Both the position numbers and the translations under genes were made by a program. 64,000 bases of DNA from Stenotrophomonas nitritireducens (GTDB lineage Bacteria; Pseudomonadota; Gammaproteobacteria; Xanthomonadales; Xanthomonadaceae), in assembly GCF_001431425.1 (NCBI RefSeq), contig NZ_LDJG01000005.1:124001-188000 (forward strand). Direction: 5' to 3'. The notes beneath the pieces were generated by a model. That model saw only the letters and a list, made by a program, of their open reading frames with translations, was not told the DNA's origin and ran no database searches. Position 1 is the stretch's first letter, and the number at the start of each line of letters is the position of its first letter. Positions 45,680 to 55,811 of the stretch are shown piece by piece.

Positions 45680-45691
45680 ACGCCGGCAGTG

Positions 45692-46093
45692 TCACGCACC
45701 GTCGGGGGCGAAGCGCTCGAACACCTGCTGCCCGGTCAGCTTCTCGGTATCGTTGGCCAGTTCGTAGAACGCCGGCTTCTCGTCGATGAATATCTGGCTC
45801 TTGAGCTGGAATTCCTGCTGCTGGAACAGCCCGGCCGGCAGCATGTATTCGCCGGTCGGCAGCAGGCGGTAGAACAGATGAGTGCCGCAGGCCGGGCAGA
45901 AGCCGCGCTCCGCCCAGTCGGAGGAACGGTAGGCAGCGGGCTGCGCCCCCTCGAAGCGGACATCGCTGCCGCAATGCACCGCAAACATCGGCCCGCCCGA
46001 CCAGCGCCGGCACATCGCGCAATGGCACAGGCCGACGTCGCCGGCCTCGCTGGCGACCACTTCGATCGCGCCGCAAAGACACTGTCCCTTCAT
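45692..46093 (-). CDS. GFA family protein (Mss4-like, zinc-binding)
   Basis: This 133-residue GFA/Mss4-fold protein has the zinc-binding cysteine pattern GQCLCGAIE, CHCAMCRRWSG, GFCPACGTHLFYR. Family members include S-(hydroxymethyl)glutathione synthase/Gfa, but most are uncharacterised. It is convergent with ndh, 12 bp between stop codons. An upstream in-frame extension is not conserved, so the ATG at 46093 is used. Confidence 0.9.
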   Translation of the reverse strand: MKGQCLCGAIEVVASEAGDVGLCHCAMCRRWSGGPMFAVHCGSDVRFEGAQPAAYRSSDWAERGFCPACGTHLFYRLLPTGEYMLPAGLFQQQEFQLKSQIFIDEKPAFYELANDTEKLTGQQVFERFAPDGA

Positions 46094-46176
46094 CACCGTC
46101 TCCGTTCGTGGATGCAGGAGCGCGAATCTACACCGCCGCGATGACACCGGAATCCCCGCATCGCAGCCGCGCAACG

Positions 46177-46204
46177 AAAAAGCCCGGGTTTCCCCGGGCT
46201 TTTC
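46177..46204. terminator. bidirectional terminator after rpoH
   Basis: An 8-bp stem, AGCCCGGG (46181-46188) with CCCGGGCT (46193-46200), loop TTTC, is flanked by AAAA on the left and TTTT on the right. On the minus strand this is a good intrinsic terminator 30 bp after the rpoH stop codon. Confidence 0.85.
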
Positions 46205-46233
46205 CTTCCCTATGTCGTCGAACCGCTGGACGA

Positions 46234-47109
<876 letters not shown>

Positions 47110-47135
47110 AGGACCTCATCTTAGCAGTCGAACTA

Positions 47136-47163
47136 TTGGACTGCTCGGTACAGAAAAAGTTCC
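47136..47163 (-). promoter_or_regulatory. candidate sigma-E promoter of rpoH
   Basis: On the minus strand GGAACTT (47163-47157) is followed by exactly 16 bp and then TCCAA (47140-47136). This matches the RpoE consensus GGAACTT-N16-TCAAA with one mismatch. It is 27 bp upstream of the rpoH start codon, implying a short leader. Inference from consensus. Confidence 0.6.
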
Positions 47164-47287
47164 AGCGTTCCAGATCTGTCGTTAAAATCCCCGGAAACAC
47201 CTTGAAACCTCCCCATTCGGATCAATGGAAAGCCTGCGCAGGCTAGCAGCAAGCCTGTCACCGGCGTATGACAGGACACCACGGCGT

Positions 47288-48022
47288 TCAGCCGCCGGCG
47301 AGCCGGGCTTCCAGCTCCGTCCTGGGCGGCAGGCGCCAGTCGATCGGGGCCTGGCCGCGACGGGCCAGATAGTCGTTGGTCTGGGAGAAATGCCGGCAAC
47401 CGAGGAAGCCGCGGTGGGCCGACAGCGGCGAGGGGTGCGGCGCTTTCAGCACGCGGTGGCGGCGGGTGTCGATGACCTTGCCCTTGGCCTGGGCGTAGCT
47501 GCCCCAGAGCAGGAACACCAGCCCCTCGCGCTCGCGGTTGAGTACATCGACCACGTGATCGGTGAACCCTTCCCAGCCCTTGCCCTGGTGGGCGCCGGCG
47601 CGGCCTTCCTCGACCGTCAGCACGGCGTTGAGCAGCAGCACGCCCTGCCATGCCCAGGGCAGCAGGCAGCCGTGGTCCGGGCGCCGGAACGGCGGAACGA
47701 CGTTGCTGTCGTCCTCCAGTTCCTTGTAGATGTTCAGCAGCGACGGCGGCACCGGCACGCCGGGCATCACCGAAAAACACAGGCCGTGCGCCTGGCCGAA
47801 GCCGTGGTACGGGTCCTGGCCGAGCACGACCACCTTCACCTGCTCGAACGGCGTGGCGTCGAACGCGGCGAATATCTGCGGCCCCGGCGGGAACACCCGC
47901 GCGCCAGCGGCCTTGCGCTGGCGCAGGAAGGCCGACAGTTCGCGCATTTCCGGGCGCAGCAGCCAATCGCCGATGCGCGCCTTCCAGCTCGGTTCGAGCT
48001 GGACGTTCGGGGCTGCGCTCAC
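47288..48022 (-). CDS. ung: uracil-DNA glycosylase
   Basis: Ung excises uracil from DNA. In this 244-residue family-1 enzyme the catalytic D70 is in the GQDPYHG motif and the [11 protein letters not shown] block supplies the catalytic histidine. [12 protein letters not shown] and [11 protein letters not shown]-like segments are also typical. Its start overlaps the stop of the upstream response regulator by 4 bases (ATGA), so it belongs to the ftsE-ftsX-regulator-ung operon. Confidence 0.97.
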   Translation of the reverse strand: MSAAPNVQLEPSWKARIGDWLLRPEMRELSAFLRQRKAAGARVFPPGPQIFAAFDATPFEQVKVVVLGQDPYHGFGQAHGLCFSVMPGVPVPPSLLNIYKELEDDSNVVPPFRRPDHGCLLPWAWQGVLLLNAVLTVEEGRAGAHQGKGWEGFTDHVVDVLNREREGLVFLLWGSYAQAKGKVIDTRRHRVLKAPHPSPLSAHRGFLGCRHFSQTNDYLARRGQAPIDWRLPPRTELEARLAGG

Positions 48023-48861
48023 AGCACCACCGTCGGCTGCGCCAGCCGGGTCAGGCGCAGCTGGAACAGCACCTTGGTCACCAGCAGGCGTTCCTCGATC
48101 GGCTTCTGCACCAGGTCGTTGGCGCCGGCCTGCAGCAGCGCGGACTGGTTGTGCGGGTTGCTGTCGCCGGTCATCACCAGCACCGGCAGGCGCCGCTTGC
48201 CGTAGCCGAAATCGATGCGCACGCGCTCGACCACATCGCGGCCGTTGAGCTCGCCCTTGAGGGTGACGTCGGTCAGCACCAGGTCGATGCGCCGCGTGGT
48301 GCGGCCCAGCGATTCGGCAGTGAGCAGCGAGAACGCGTCCTCGGCGGTGAGCACGTGCACCACGTGCAGGTCGTGGCGTTCGAGCATGCGCTTGGTGGCC
48401 TCGGCCACCACCCGGCTGTCCTCGACGTACAGCACCGTGGCGCCGGGCACCGGCTCGGGCTGCACATAGCCGCGGATGAAGGTCGCCAGCGCCTCGTGGC
48501 CCAGCGCCTTGTCGAAATAATCGGTGACGAACTCGTTGAAGCGGCGCTGCTCCAGGTGGCGCTGCGCATCGCCGGACACCACGATCACCGGCACGTAGGC
48601 CTGCCCGGCCGCTTCACGCACGCTGCGCGCCAGCGCCAGGCCATCGCCGTCGGGCAGCGCCAGCGAGGTGGTGACCAGGTGCACCGGCCCGGCTTCCAAC
48701 GCCTTGCGCGCCTCGTCGAGACCGGCACAGCCCACCACCTCCACGTCCGGCAACTCGCGCTGCAGCACGTCGGAGATCAGTTTGCGCACCAGTTTGGAGC
48801 CATCGACCACCATCACCCGGGGGGCGTCGCTGATCAGATGCTTGAGTTCGTGCGTGGACAT
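48019..48861 (-). CDS. response regulator with two receiver domains, first one degenerate
   Basis: This 280-residue protein consists of two CheY-like receiver domains and no output domain. The second (about 141-270) has the acidic pocket E147/D148 and the phosphoacceptor D198 ([10 protein letters not shown]). The first (about 14-132) has S66 where the aspartate should be ([14 protein letters not shown]) and only one of the two pocket acids (VVDGSK), so it cannot be phosphorylated in the normal way. It may act as a dimerisation or phospho-relay-sensing module. It is embedded between ftsX (7-bp gap) and ung (4-bp overlap). No histidine kinase is in the window. Confidence 0.9.
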   Translation of the reverse strand: MSTHELKHLISDAPRVMVVDGSKLVRKLISDVLQRELPDVEVVGCAGLDEARKALEAGPVHLVTTSLALPDGDGLALARSVREAAGQAYVPVIVVSGDAQRHLEQRRFNEFVTDYFDKALGHEALATFIRGYVQPEPVPGATVLYVEDSRVVAEATKRMLERHDLHVVHVLTAEDAFSLLTAESLGRTTRRIDLVLTDVTLKGELNGRDVVERVRIDFGYGKRRLPVLVMTGDSNPHNQSALLQAGANDLVQKPIEERLLVTKVLFQLRLTRLAQPTVVL

Positions 48862-48868
48862 GCGCGTG

Positions 48869-49843
48869 TCAGGTGTCGGTCGGGCGAGTCTGCCTGAGGA
48901 AGTGCCCGGTCACCAGCCACGCCCCCAGCCAGCCAAGAATCACCGTGCCCAGCAGCACCAGCCCCGAATGCAGGGCATCGAGCCCGTGCAGGGCGAACGG
49001 GCTGCCGTAACTGCCCGACAGCGCCGCCAGCGGCGGGCGCAGGGCCAGGCCGCAGGCGCCGACCAGCGCCAGCGCCAGCGCACCTGCGCCCAGGCCGTAC
49101 CAGGCACCCAGGTAGATGAAGGGACGCCGGATGAAACCGTCGCTGGCGCCGAGCAGCTGCAGTACGCCGATCTCCTCGCGCCGCGCCTGGATGTCCAGGC
49201 GCACGGTATTGCCGACCACCAGCACCGCGCCCAGCCCCAGCAGCAGCGACAGCACCTGCACCAGCCGCGCGCCGAAACCGAGCCAGGCGTCCAGGCGCTG
49301 GCGCCACAGCGCATCGTGCTGGACCAGGTCGGCCTGCGGCAGCGCCTCCAGCGACCTGGCCAGCGCCACGTCCTCGCCGCCTGCCGGGGTGACGATCAAC
49401 AGCGTCGGCAGCGGGTTCCCGCCCAGCGCGTCGATCGCCTCGCCCAGCCCGGCGCTCTCGCGCAGTTCGGCCAGGCCCTCGTCGGGCGTGCGCAGCACCA
49501 CGCCGGCGACGTCGGCGCGCGCGCGCAGGCTCGCGGCCACTTCCTGCGCGGTGGCGCCATCGATCTCGGGCTTGAGGAACAGGTTGATGTCGCGCGACTG
49601 CTGCACGCTGCCGGAAAAAACCTTGAGGTTGTCCAACGCGATCGACAGGCCCAGCGGCAGGGCCAGCGCCAGCGCCATCACCGCCACGGTCAACGCCGTC
49701 GCCCAGGGCTTGCGCAATGCGCGGCCGAGGCTGAAGACGACGCTGTGCAGGTGATGGGCGAACCACACGCCCAGCCGCGACGGCGCCGCGGCTCCGGTAT
49801 TGGCGGCCTTGTTCGCCGCCTCCTTCTTCGCACCCTTGCTCAT
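48869..49843 (-). CDS. ftsX: cell division protein FtsX
   Basis: FtsX is the membrane subunit of the FtsEX complex, which regulates septal peptidoglycan hydrolases. The 324 residues contain an N-terminal helix after LRKPWATALTVAVMALALALPLG, a periplasmic loop (about 72-175), and three C-terminal helices with LDIQARREEIGVLQLLGASDGFIRRPFIYLG. This is the FtsX pattern. Its ATG overlaps the ftsE stop codon as ATGA. Confidence 0.95.
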   Translation of the reverse strand: MSKGAKKEAANKAANTGAAAPSRLGVWFAHHLHSVVFSLGRALRKPWATALTVAVMALALALPLGLSIALDNLKVFSGSVQQSRDINLFLKPEIDGATAQEVAASLRARADVAGVVLRTPDEGLAELRESAGLGEAIDALGGNPLPTLLIVTPAGGEDVALARSLEALPQADLVQHDALWRQRLDAWLGFGARLVQVLSLLLGLGAVLVVGNTVRLDIQARREEIGVLQLLGASDGFIRRPFIYLGAWYGLGAGALALALVGACGLALRPPLAALSGSYGSPFALHGLDALHSGLVLLGTVILGWLGAWLVTGHFLRQTRPTDT

Positions 49844-50526
49844 TCGGCCAGGTCCTGCGGCGAGATGTCGTCGACCAGGCGGCCGTGGTCCAGGATCAGC
49901 ACGCGCTTGCGCATGTGCTTGAGCAGCGCCAGGTCATGGCTGACCACCAGCACGCTGGTGCCGCGGCCGGGCAGTTCGGCGAACAGCGACATGATTTCCG
50001 CGGCGAGGGTGGGGTCGAGGTTGCCGGTCGGCTCGTCGGCCACCAGCAGCTTCGGCTCGGCGACGATCGCGCGGGCGATGCCCACGCGCTGCTGCTCGCC
50101 GGCCGACAACTGCGTGGGCAGCGCCTTCTCGCGATGCCCCAGGCCCATGCGCTCGAGCACCAAACGCACCCGCTTGCCGGTATCGGCGCGGCGGTCGCCG
50201 CGCAGGATCAGCGGCAGCGCCACGTTCTCGCCGATGGTGCGGTCGGTCAGCAGGCGATGGTCCTGGTGAACCGCGCCGACCTCGCGCCGGTGCAGGGCCA
50301 CCTTGCCGCCGCGCACCTTGAGCAGGTTGCGTTCGCCGAACAGCACCGCGCCACGGGTCGGGCGTTCGCTCAGGTGGATCAGTTTCAGCAGGGTGCTCTT
50401 GCCGGCACCGGAATGACCGGTGACGAACAGCATCTCGCCAGCCGCCACTTCGAAGCTGACGTCCACCAGCGCCTGGTGGCCGCCCGCATAGTGTTTGCTG
50501 ACATTGTCGAAACGCAGGACGCTCAT
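49840..50526 (-). CDS. ftsE: cell division ATP-binding protein FtsE
   Basis: FtsE is the ABC ATPase that energises FtsX and links it to FtsZ. The 228 residues have Walker A (GHSGAGKST, about 37-45), the Q-loop GAVHQDHRLL, signature LSAGEQQRV, Walker B LLVADEPT and the H-loop VSHD. The ATG at 50526 gives the conserved MSVLRFDNVSKHY start. First gene of the ftsE-ftsX-regulator-ung operon; translational coupling to ftsX. Confidence 0.95.
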   Translation of the reverse strand: MSVLRFDNVSKHYAGGHQALVDVSFEVAAGEMLFVTGHSGAGKSTLLKLIHLSERPTRGAVLFGERNLLKVRGGKVALHRREVGAVHQDHRLLTDRTIGENVALPLILRGDRRADTGKRVRLVLERMGLGHREKALPTQLSAGEQQRVGIARAIVAEPKLLVADEPTGNLDPTLAAEIMSLFAELPGRGTSVLVVSHDLALLKHMRKRVLILDHGRLVDDISPQDLAE

Positions 50527-50588
50527 GCGCCGATTATGCCGGAGGCGAAGCGCGGCGTGCATCGCGCGGGGCGACGGCGGAAACGAAA

Positions 50589-50614
50589 CAGGAGCGCACG
50601 GGGGTGCGCTCCTG
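50589..50614 (-). terminator. intrinsic terminator of rhlB
   Basis: A perfect 10-bp stem (CAGGAGCGCA, 50589-50598, with TGCGCTCCTG, 50605-50614) is followed on the minus strand by TTTCGTTTCC. It is 42 bp beyond the rhlB stop codon and ahead of ftsE. Confidence 0.75.
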
Positions 50615-50655
50615 CGGTCGGCAAGGCGGCCGGCCGTCGGCCGGCACCATCGCGA

Positions 50656-52344
50656 TCAGTCGCCCGACAGCATCCGGCGGATCTTGCGGCCCAGCCGGGT
50701 CAGGAACGAATCGCTGTCGTTGCCGGACTGGCGCATCGGCGTGGCCGGCACCTGCACCGGGCCATTGCCGACGGCCGCCGCTGCGGCTGCGGTTTCGACG
50801 CCCTCGACCGGACGGCCGTGACGACGACGGCGACGCTTGCGCGGCGCGCGCTCGCCCTCGACCGCAGCTTCCGGCGCACCTTCGGCACGCGGCGGGCGGG
50901 GCGGACGCGGTGCCGGCGCGGCTTCGGCGGAAGCCGCCACCTGCTCTCCTTCCACGCGCGGCTTGCGCGGGCCACGCGGACGGCGCTCGCCGTCGCGACG
51001 CTCGCCGCGGCCACCGCCGGAACGACCACCGCCGCTGCGGCCGCCGCCCCGACGCTCTTCCTCGGCGGCGCGGGCTTCGCGCGCCTCGCGGAAGATCGTG
51101 CCGACGCTCTCGTTTTCCTCGCCCTCACCCTCGCCCTCGGCCGGCGCCGCGCGCTCCGGGCGCGGCAGCGCGGTCAGCAATTCCTTGGTGACCGGCTCGG
51201 AGGGAATCTTCTGCTCGATGTAGGCCTCGATGTCCGGCAGGCTCATCGCATAGCGCTCGCAGGCGAAGCTGATCGCGTCGCCTTCCTCGCCCAGCCGCGC
51301 GGTGCGGCCGATACGGTGCACGTAATCCTCGGCATCGAACGGCAGGTCGTAGTTGTAGACGTACTTGATGCCGTCGATGTGCAGGCCACGCGCCGCCACG
51401 TCGGTGGCGACGAGAATTTCCAGCTGGCCCTTCTGGAAACGGTTGAGCAGGCTCTCGCGCTTCTTCTGCGGCACGTCGCCGGACAGCACGCCGACGCGGT
51501 AGCCCGCCCGTTCCAGCGCACGCGCCACGCGCTCGACGAATACCTTGGTGTTGACGAACACCATGGTACGCGCGCCCTCGCTGCGCGAGAGCAGGCCCAG
51601 CAGCAGCGGCAGCTTCTCCTCGTCGGACGGGAAGTAGATGCGCTGGCGCACGCGGTCGGCGGTGATGTTGTCGGTTTCCACCACCAGCTTCTGCGGCTCG
51701 TTCATGTGCTCGTAGGCCAGCTCCAGCACGCGATGGCTGAGGGTGGCCGAGAACAGCAGCGTCTGCCGGGTGGTGCGCTCGGGCATGCGCCGCAGCAGGA
51801 AGCGGATGTCCTTGATGAAGCCCAGGTCGAACATGCGGTCGGCTTCGTCCAGCACGCAGATCTCGCAGGCATGCAGCGAGACCACCTTGTGCTGCTTGAC
51901 GTAGTCGATCAGGCGGCCCGGGGTGGCGATGATCACGTCCACGCCCTTCTGCAGCAGTTCGCGCTGCTTGTCGTAGTCGACGCCGCCGTAGACCAGGGCG
52001 AAGCGCAGGCCCGAGTCGGAGGCGAACTTCATCGCGTCCTTGTGGATCTGGATCGCAAGCTCGCGGGTCGGCGCCAGGATCAGCGCGCGCGGGTCTTCCG
52101 GCTTGCGGTCGGCCAGCGCCGGCCGGCTCAGCAGCCGGTTGATGACCGCCACCAGGAAGGCCAGCGTCTTGCCGGTGCCGGTCTGCGCCTGGCCGGCGAC
52201 GTCGCCGCCAGGCAGGGCCACCGGCAGGGTCAGCGCCTGGATCGGGGTACAGCGGGTGAATCCGGCTCCTTCCAGCCCGGCCAGCAGGGCCGGTTGCAGC
52301 TCGAAGGAGGAAAAAGTCACATCGGTCAGCGGTTTGTCGCTCAT
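50656..52344 (-). CDS. rhlB: DEAD-box RNA helicase RhlB with long RG-rich tail
   Basis: This ATP-dependent RNA helicase is a degradosome partner of RNase E in enterobacteria. The 562 residues contain the Q motif, Walker [15 protein letters not shown] ([10 protein letters not shown]), SAT (FSATLSHR) and motif [12 protein letters not shown]. The C-terminal ~170 residues are disordered and rich in glycine, arginine, glutamate and proline, with [14 protein letters not shown]-type repeats and an [10 protein letters not shown]-like basic patch. This resembles RGG boxes and is much longer than E. coli RhlB (421 residues). The start ATG at 52344 is typical (MSDKPLTDV). It diverges from trxA. Confidence 0.93.
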   Translation of the reverse strand: MSDKPLTDVTFSSFELQPALLAGLEGAGFTRCTPIQALTLPVALPGGDVAGQAQTGTGKTLAFLVAVINRLLSRPALADRKPEDPRALILAPTRELAIQIHKDAMKFASDSGLRFALVYGGVDYDKQRELLQKGVDVIIATPGRLIDYVKQHKVVSLHACEICVLDEADRMFDLGFIKDIRFLLRRMPERTTRQTLLFSATLSHRVLELAYEHMNEPQKLVVETDNITADRVRQRIYFPSDEEKLPLLLGLLSRSEGARTMVFVNTKVFVERVARALERAGYRVGVLSGDVPQKKRESLLNRFQKGQLEILVATDVAARGLHIDGIKYVYNYDLPFDAEDYVHRIGRTARLGEEGDAISFACERYAMSLPDIEAYIEQKIPSEPVTKELLTALPRPERAAPAEGEGEGEENESVGTIFREAREARAAEEERRGGGRSGGGRSGGGRGERRDGERRPRGPRKPRVEGEQVAASAEAAPAPRPPRPPRAEGAPEAAVEGERAPRKRRRRRHGRPVEGVETAAAAAAVGNGPVQVPATPMRQSGNDSDSFLTRLGRKIRRMLSGD

Positions 52345-52542
52345 TATTCGGTCTTGGTAGTGCCATCCGGCCAGGTTGGCCAGGCGGCTTGCATCGTATC
52401 GGGCACCGTCGCACACTGCGGCCCCTGCGCCGGGTCGCGCGACGCCAAGGCCAAGCCTTTATGTCCGCGCAATGCCCCAGTTTAGCGCAATGCGGCAGCC
52501 AACCCGGCATGGGCCGTCGCATTGCCCCAGGAGACTCCTCAA

Positions 52543-52872
52543 GTGAGCGATAAGGTTCTACACGTCGGCGATGCCGATTTCGACGCCGCCGTGCTGCAGT
52601 CCGACACCCCCGTGCTGGTGGACTTCTGGGCCGAATGGTGCGGCCCGTGCAAGATGATCTCGCCGGTGCTGGACGAACTGGCCGACGCCTACGACGGCAA
52701 GCTGAAGATCGCCAAGCTCAACGTCGACGAGAACCGCGCCACCGCGGTCAAGTACCACGTGCGCTCGATCCCGATGCTGCTGCTGTTCAAGGACGGCCAG
52801 ATCCAGGCCACCCAGATCGGCGCCGTCGGCAAGGGCCAGCTGAGCCAGATGATCGACAAGGCGCTGGTCTGA
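52543..52872 (+). CDS. trxA: thioredoxin TrxA
   Basis: This 109-residue cytosolic thioredoxin has the redox motif WCGPC (C33 and C36) and cis-proline block SIPMLLLFKDG. A GTG start at 52543 with AGGAG 9 nt upstream gives the classic SDKVLHVGDADF beginning. A TTG further upstream would add seven residues. The trxA-rho order opposite rhlB is conserved in gammaproteobacteria. Confidence 0.97.
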   Translation: MSDKVLHVGDADFDAAVLQSDTPVLVDFWAEWCGPCKMISPVLDELADAYDGKLKIAKLNVDENRATAVKYHVRSIPMLLLFKDGQIQATQIGAVGKGQLSQMIDKALV

Positions 52873-52880
52873 TCTTCCCC

Positions 52881-52902
52881 GCCGGCGGCCACGGCCGCCG
52901 GC
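52881..52902 (+). terminator. hairpin after trxA
   Basis: GCCGGCGGCC (52881-52890) pairs with GGCCGCCGGC (52893-52902), starting 8 bp after the trxA stop codon. No T-run follows. It probably stabilises or ends the trxA message before the rho leader. Confidence 0.5.
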
Positions 52903-52950
52903 TCCGGGCCAGCCTTGCCGCAGGCCCAACGGGCGTTTCCCGCCACCTTG

Positions 52951-52970
52951 CACCGCCGCGCGCGGCGGTG
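52951..52970. promoter_or_regulatory. 20-bp perfect palindrome in the rho leader
   Basis: The 20 bases are a perfect inverted repeat (CACCGCCGCG and its complement) centred 134 bp upstream of the rho start. As RNA it would be a strong hairpin; as DNA it could be a protein site. rho leaders are commonly autoregulated, but no mechanism can be shown here. Confidence 0.5.
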
Positions 52971-53094
52971 TTAGTGTCGCGACATCCGGCAGCGTTCGCC
53001 TGCCGCACCCTCCGGCCGGGTTCTCGTCCGGATCATTCCCAACCAGTTCGCCGCCCCATCGGGCGCTCGCACGTCAGCGAGAGGAATCAAGCAC

Positions 53095-54813
53095 TTGTCC
53101 GAGAACACTCCTTCCGAAACCGGGAGCGCCGACGCGCCCGTCGAGAAGCGCGTGCGCAAGCCGCGCGTCGCCAAGGCCACCGAGGCCGGCGACAGCAGCA
53201 GCTCCGCCCCCACCGCTCCCGCCCAGTCCGCCCTGCCGCTGCCGGCTGGCGACACTTCCCCCGCTCCCGCCGCTCCTGCCCCAGGCAATGAAGGCCAGGC
53301 GTCCGCGCCGGCCGGCAACCCCCAGGGGGGCCAGGACGGCGGCGAGCCGCGCAATGGCGACGGCAATCAGTCGCGCCACGGCCAGCAGAACCAGCAGAAC
53401 CAACAGGGCCAGGGCAACCGCCGCGACCGCTTCCGCAACCGCCGCGAGCGCAACCGCGACCGTTTCCGCGACGACGGCGGCATGCCGCAGGACGGCGGCA
53501 ACGAGACCTTCGTGCCGCGCCCGCACCCGAACGTGCCCGAAGGCTTCCCGGCCTATTCGCTGAGCGACCTGAAGCGGATGCCGGCGCACAAGCTGCTGGA
53601 GATCGCCGAGCAGCTCAGCATCCACGACGGCGTGGCGCGCGCGCGCAAGCAGGACGTGATCTTCGCCCTGCTGAAGGTGCTGACCCGCCACGGCGACGGC
53701 GTCGCCGCCGACGGCGTGCTGGAAATCCTGCCCGACGGCTTCGGCTTCCTGCGCGCGGCCGAGGCCAGCTACCTGGCCGGCCCGGACGACACCTACATCT
53801 CGCCCAGCCAGATCCGCCGCTTCAACCTGCGCACCGGCGACCACATCGCCGGCCGCATCCGCTTCCCGAAGGACGGCGAGCGCTATTTCGCGCTGAACAT
53901 CGTCGACACCATCAACGGCGAGCCGATCGAAGCGTCGAAGAACAAGGTGCTGTTCGAGAACCTGACCCCGCTGTTCCCGCGCAAGCGCTTCACCCTGGAA
54001 CGCGGCAATGGTTCCTCGGAAGACATCACCGGCCGCATCCTCGACCTGATGGCGCCGCAGGGCAAGGGCCAGCGCGCGCTCATCGTCTCCCCGCCCAAGG
54101 CGGGCAAGACGATGATGATGCAGCAGATCGCCACGGCCATCACCACCAATCACCCGGAAGTGCACCTGATCGTGCTGCTGGTGGACGAGCGTCCGGAAGA
54201 AGTGACCGAAATGCAGCGCACCGTGCGCGGCGAAGTCGTCTCTTCGACCTTCGACGAGCCGGCCGCGCGCCACGTGCAGGTCGCCGAGATGGTGATCGAG
54301 CGCGCCAAGCGCCTGGTCGAGCACAAGAAGGACGTGGTGATCCTGCTCGACTCGATCACCCGCCTGGCCCGCGCCTACAACAACGTCGTGCCCAGTTCCG
54401 GCAAGGTGCTGACCGGCGGCGTGGACGCCAACGCCCTGCACCGCCCGAAGCGTTTCTTCGGTGCCGCACGTAACGTTGAAGAAGGCGGCTCGCTAACCAT
54501 CATCGCCACCGCGCTGGTCGAGACCGGCTCGAAGATGGACGAGGTGATCTACGAGGAATTCAAGGGCACCGGCAACAGCGAAGTGCACCTGAACCGCCGC
54601 ATCACCGAGAAGCGCGTCTACCCGGCCATCGACATCAACCGCTCCGGCACCCGCCGCGAGGATCTGCTGATCGAGCCGGAGCTGCTGCAGAAGATCTGGA
54701 TCCTGCGCAAGCTGCTGCACCCGATGGACGAGATCGCGGCGATGGAATTCCTGCTCGACAAGATGAAGAACACCAAGTCCAACGACGAGTTCTTCGGTTC
54801 GATGAAGCGCTGA
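53095..54813 (+). CDS. rho: transcription termination factor Rho with long N-terminal extension
   Basis: Rho is the hexameric RNA translocase that ends transcription. It has 572 residues compared with 419 in E. coli. The extra ~150 N-terminal residues are low-complexity: first Ala/Pro/Ser/Thr-rich, then Q/N/G-rich and R/D/N-rich (residues about 75-135). Next come the Rho N-terminal and RNA-binding domains ([25 protein letters not shown]), Walker A SPPKAGKT near residue 333, and [13 protein letters not shown]. The start is TTG with GAGAGGA 8 nt upstream. A terminator follows. Confidence 0.95.
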   Translation: MSENTPSETGSADAPVEKRVRKPRVAKATEAGDSSSSAPTAPAQSALPLPAGDTSPAPAAPAPGNEGQASAPAGNPQGGQDGGEPRNGDGNQSRHGQQNQQNQQGQGNRRDRFRNRRERNRDRFRDDGGMPQDGGNETFVPRPHPNVPEGFPAYSLSDLKRMPAHKLLEIAEQLSIHDGVARARKQDVIFALLKVLTRHGDGVAADGVLEILPDGFGFLRAAEASYLAGPDDTYISPSQIRRFNLRTGDHIAGRIRFPKDGERYFALNIVDTINGEPIEASKNKVLFENLTPLFPRKRFTLERGNGSSEDITGRILDLMAPQGKGQRALIVSPPKAGKTMMMQQIATAITTNHPEVHLIVLLVDERPEEVTEMQRTVRGEVVSSTFDEPAARHVQVAEMVIERAKRLVEHKKDVVILLDSITRLARAYNNVVPSSGKVLTGGVDANALHRPKRFFGAARNVEEGGSLTIIATALVETGSKMDEVIYEEFKGTGNSEVHLNRRITEKRVYPAIDINRSGTRREDLLIEPELLQKIWILRKLLHPMDEIAAMEFLLDKMKNTKSNDEFFGSMKR

Positions 54814-54826
54814 TTCCCGATGTATC

Positions 54827-54853
54827 GAAGAGCCCCGCAATGCGGGGCTCTTT
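54827..54853 (+). terminator. intrinsic terminator of rho
   Basis: An 11-bp stem, AAGAGCCCCGC (54828-54838) with GCGGGGCTCTT (54842-54852), is followed by TCGTTTCC and lies 14 bp after the rho stop codon. Confidence 0.85.
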
Positions 54854-54880
54854 CGTTTCCGCTGCCAGCCGCCGGCGCGC

Positions 54881-55753
54881 TCAGCCTTCCAGCGGCGTCA
54901 ACAGTCTCGGTCCCTTGCCGCGGCCCGCCATGTAGATGCCGCCATCGGCCAGCGCGTCCGAGCCGTTTTCCCAGTCCTCGTCGCTGATCCACGGCGCGCG
55001 CTCGCGCGGCCCGGGGATGTAGGCGCGCCACACGCCGTACTCGTCGTCCGGCAACGATCGTCCCTTGTCGACGATCGCATAGCGCACCGGCACGCGTATG
55101 TTCCAGTGCGGCTGGTCCGCCTCCGCGCCCGCCGCCGGCACGCGGAATTCCCATCTGCGTGCGGCGGCCATCGCGTTGCTGCCCAGCACCTGACGGAACT
55201 TCCGCATCTGGCTCTCGCTGGCCACCACGGTCATGTTGACCTGTTCCACGTAGAGGTCCGCGACACGGCCGTCGCGCCCGACCTTGAGGATCAGGTAGAC
55301 ATCGCCCTGCGCGCCCATCTCGTACATCGGGCGCGGATAGGTCGGCGGCGACATGTTCGACGCAGTGACCGACGTCCTGCTTTCAGGGTCGTAGGTCTCG
55401 AAGCCTGCACTGCGGATGGACACCTGCGTATTGCCGTCTTCCAGCCGTTTGCCGACCAGGCGTAGCATCAGCGGCGAGCGCGCGGCGACGGGCTTGCCGT
55501 CGCGGACCACCGGCTCGAAGGCCCAGGCCATCACCGACGACTGGACGAAACGCGCCAATCCTTCGCTCAGTCGATCCTGCTGATCCAGCCGCACCGCTTC
55601 CACGCTGCCATCGGGCGCGATATCGATCTGTCCCGACAACTGCATGCCCATCTCGGCCTGCTTGCGCACACCGCCCGGCCCGACGGCGGATGCGGCACCG
55701 GCCGCCAGCAGCAGCACGGCCAGTGCTCCCCAACGATGCAACGACTTCAACAT
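54881..55753 (-). CDS. periplasmic protein with TonB-C-like domains
   Basis: This 290-residue protein has a signal peptide (KSLHRWGALAVLLLAAGAASA). The mature part contains two regions with the TonB C-terminal fold pattern: GQIDIAPDGSVEAVRLDQQDRLSEGLARFVQSSVMAWAFEPVVRDGKPVAA (about 40-95), and SPPTYPRPMYEMGAQGDVYLILKVGRDGRVADLYVEQVN ... AAARRWEFRVP (about 130-200). There is no N-terminal membrane anchor like that of true TonB, so energy transduction is unlikely. It may have a binding role. Convergent with rho. Confidence 0.8.
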   Translation of the reverse strand: MLKSLHRWGALAVLLLAAGAASAVGPGGVRKQAEMGMQLSGQIDIAPDGSVEAVRLDQQDRLSEGLARFVQSSVMAWAFEPVVRDGKPVAARSPLMLRLVGKRLEDGNTQVSIRSAGFETYDPESRTSVTASNMSPPTYPRPMYEMGAQGDVYLILKVGRDGRVADLYVEQVNMTVVASESQMRKFRQVLGSNAMAAARRWEFRVPAAGAEADQPHWNIRVPVRYAIVDKGRSLPDDEYGVWRAYIPGPRERAPWISDEDWENGSDALADGGIYMAGRGKGPRLLTPLEG

Positions 55754-55811
55754 GAGGCTCTCCCTGTCGATCATGGTCCGGCAACGACTGTACCGTTTCC
55801 GGGGCCGGCGT

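Noticed and set aside
47195-47222. Heat-shock (sigma-32) promoter CTTGAAA near rpoH
   Set aside because: The CCCCAT-like element is only about 3 bp from the -35-like CTTGAAA, and it lies on the strand opposite to rpoH.
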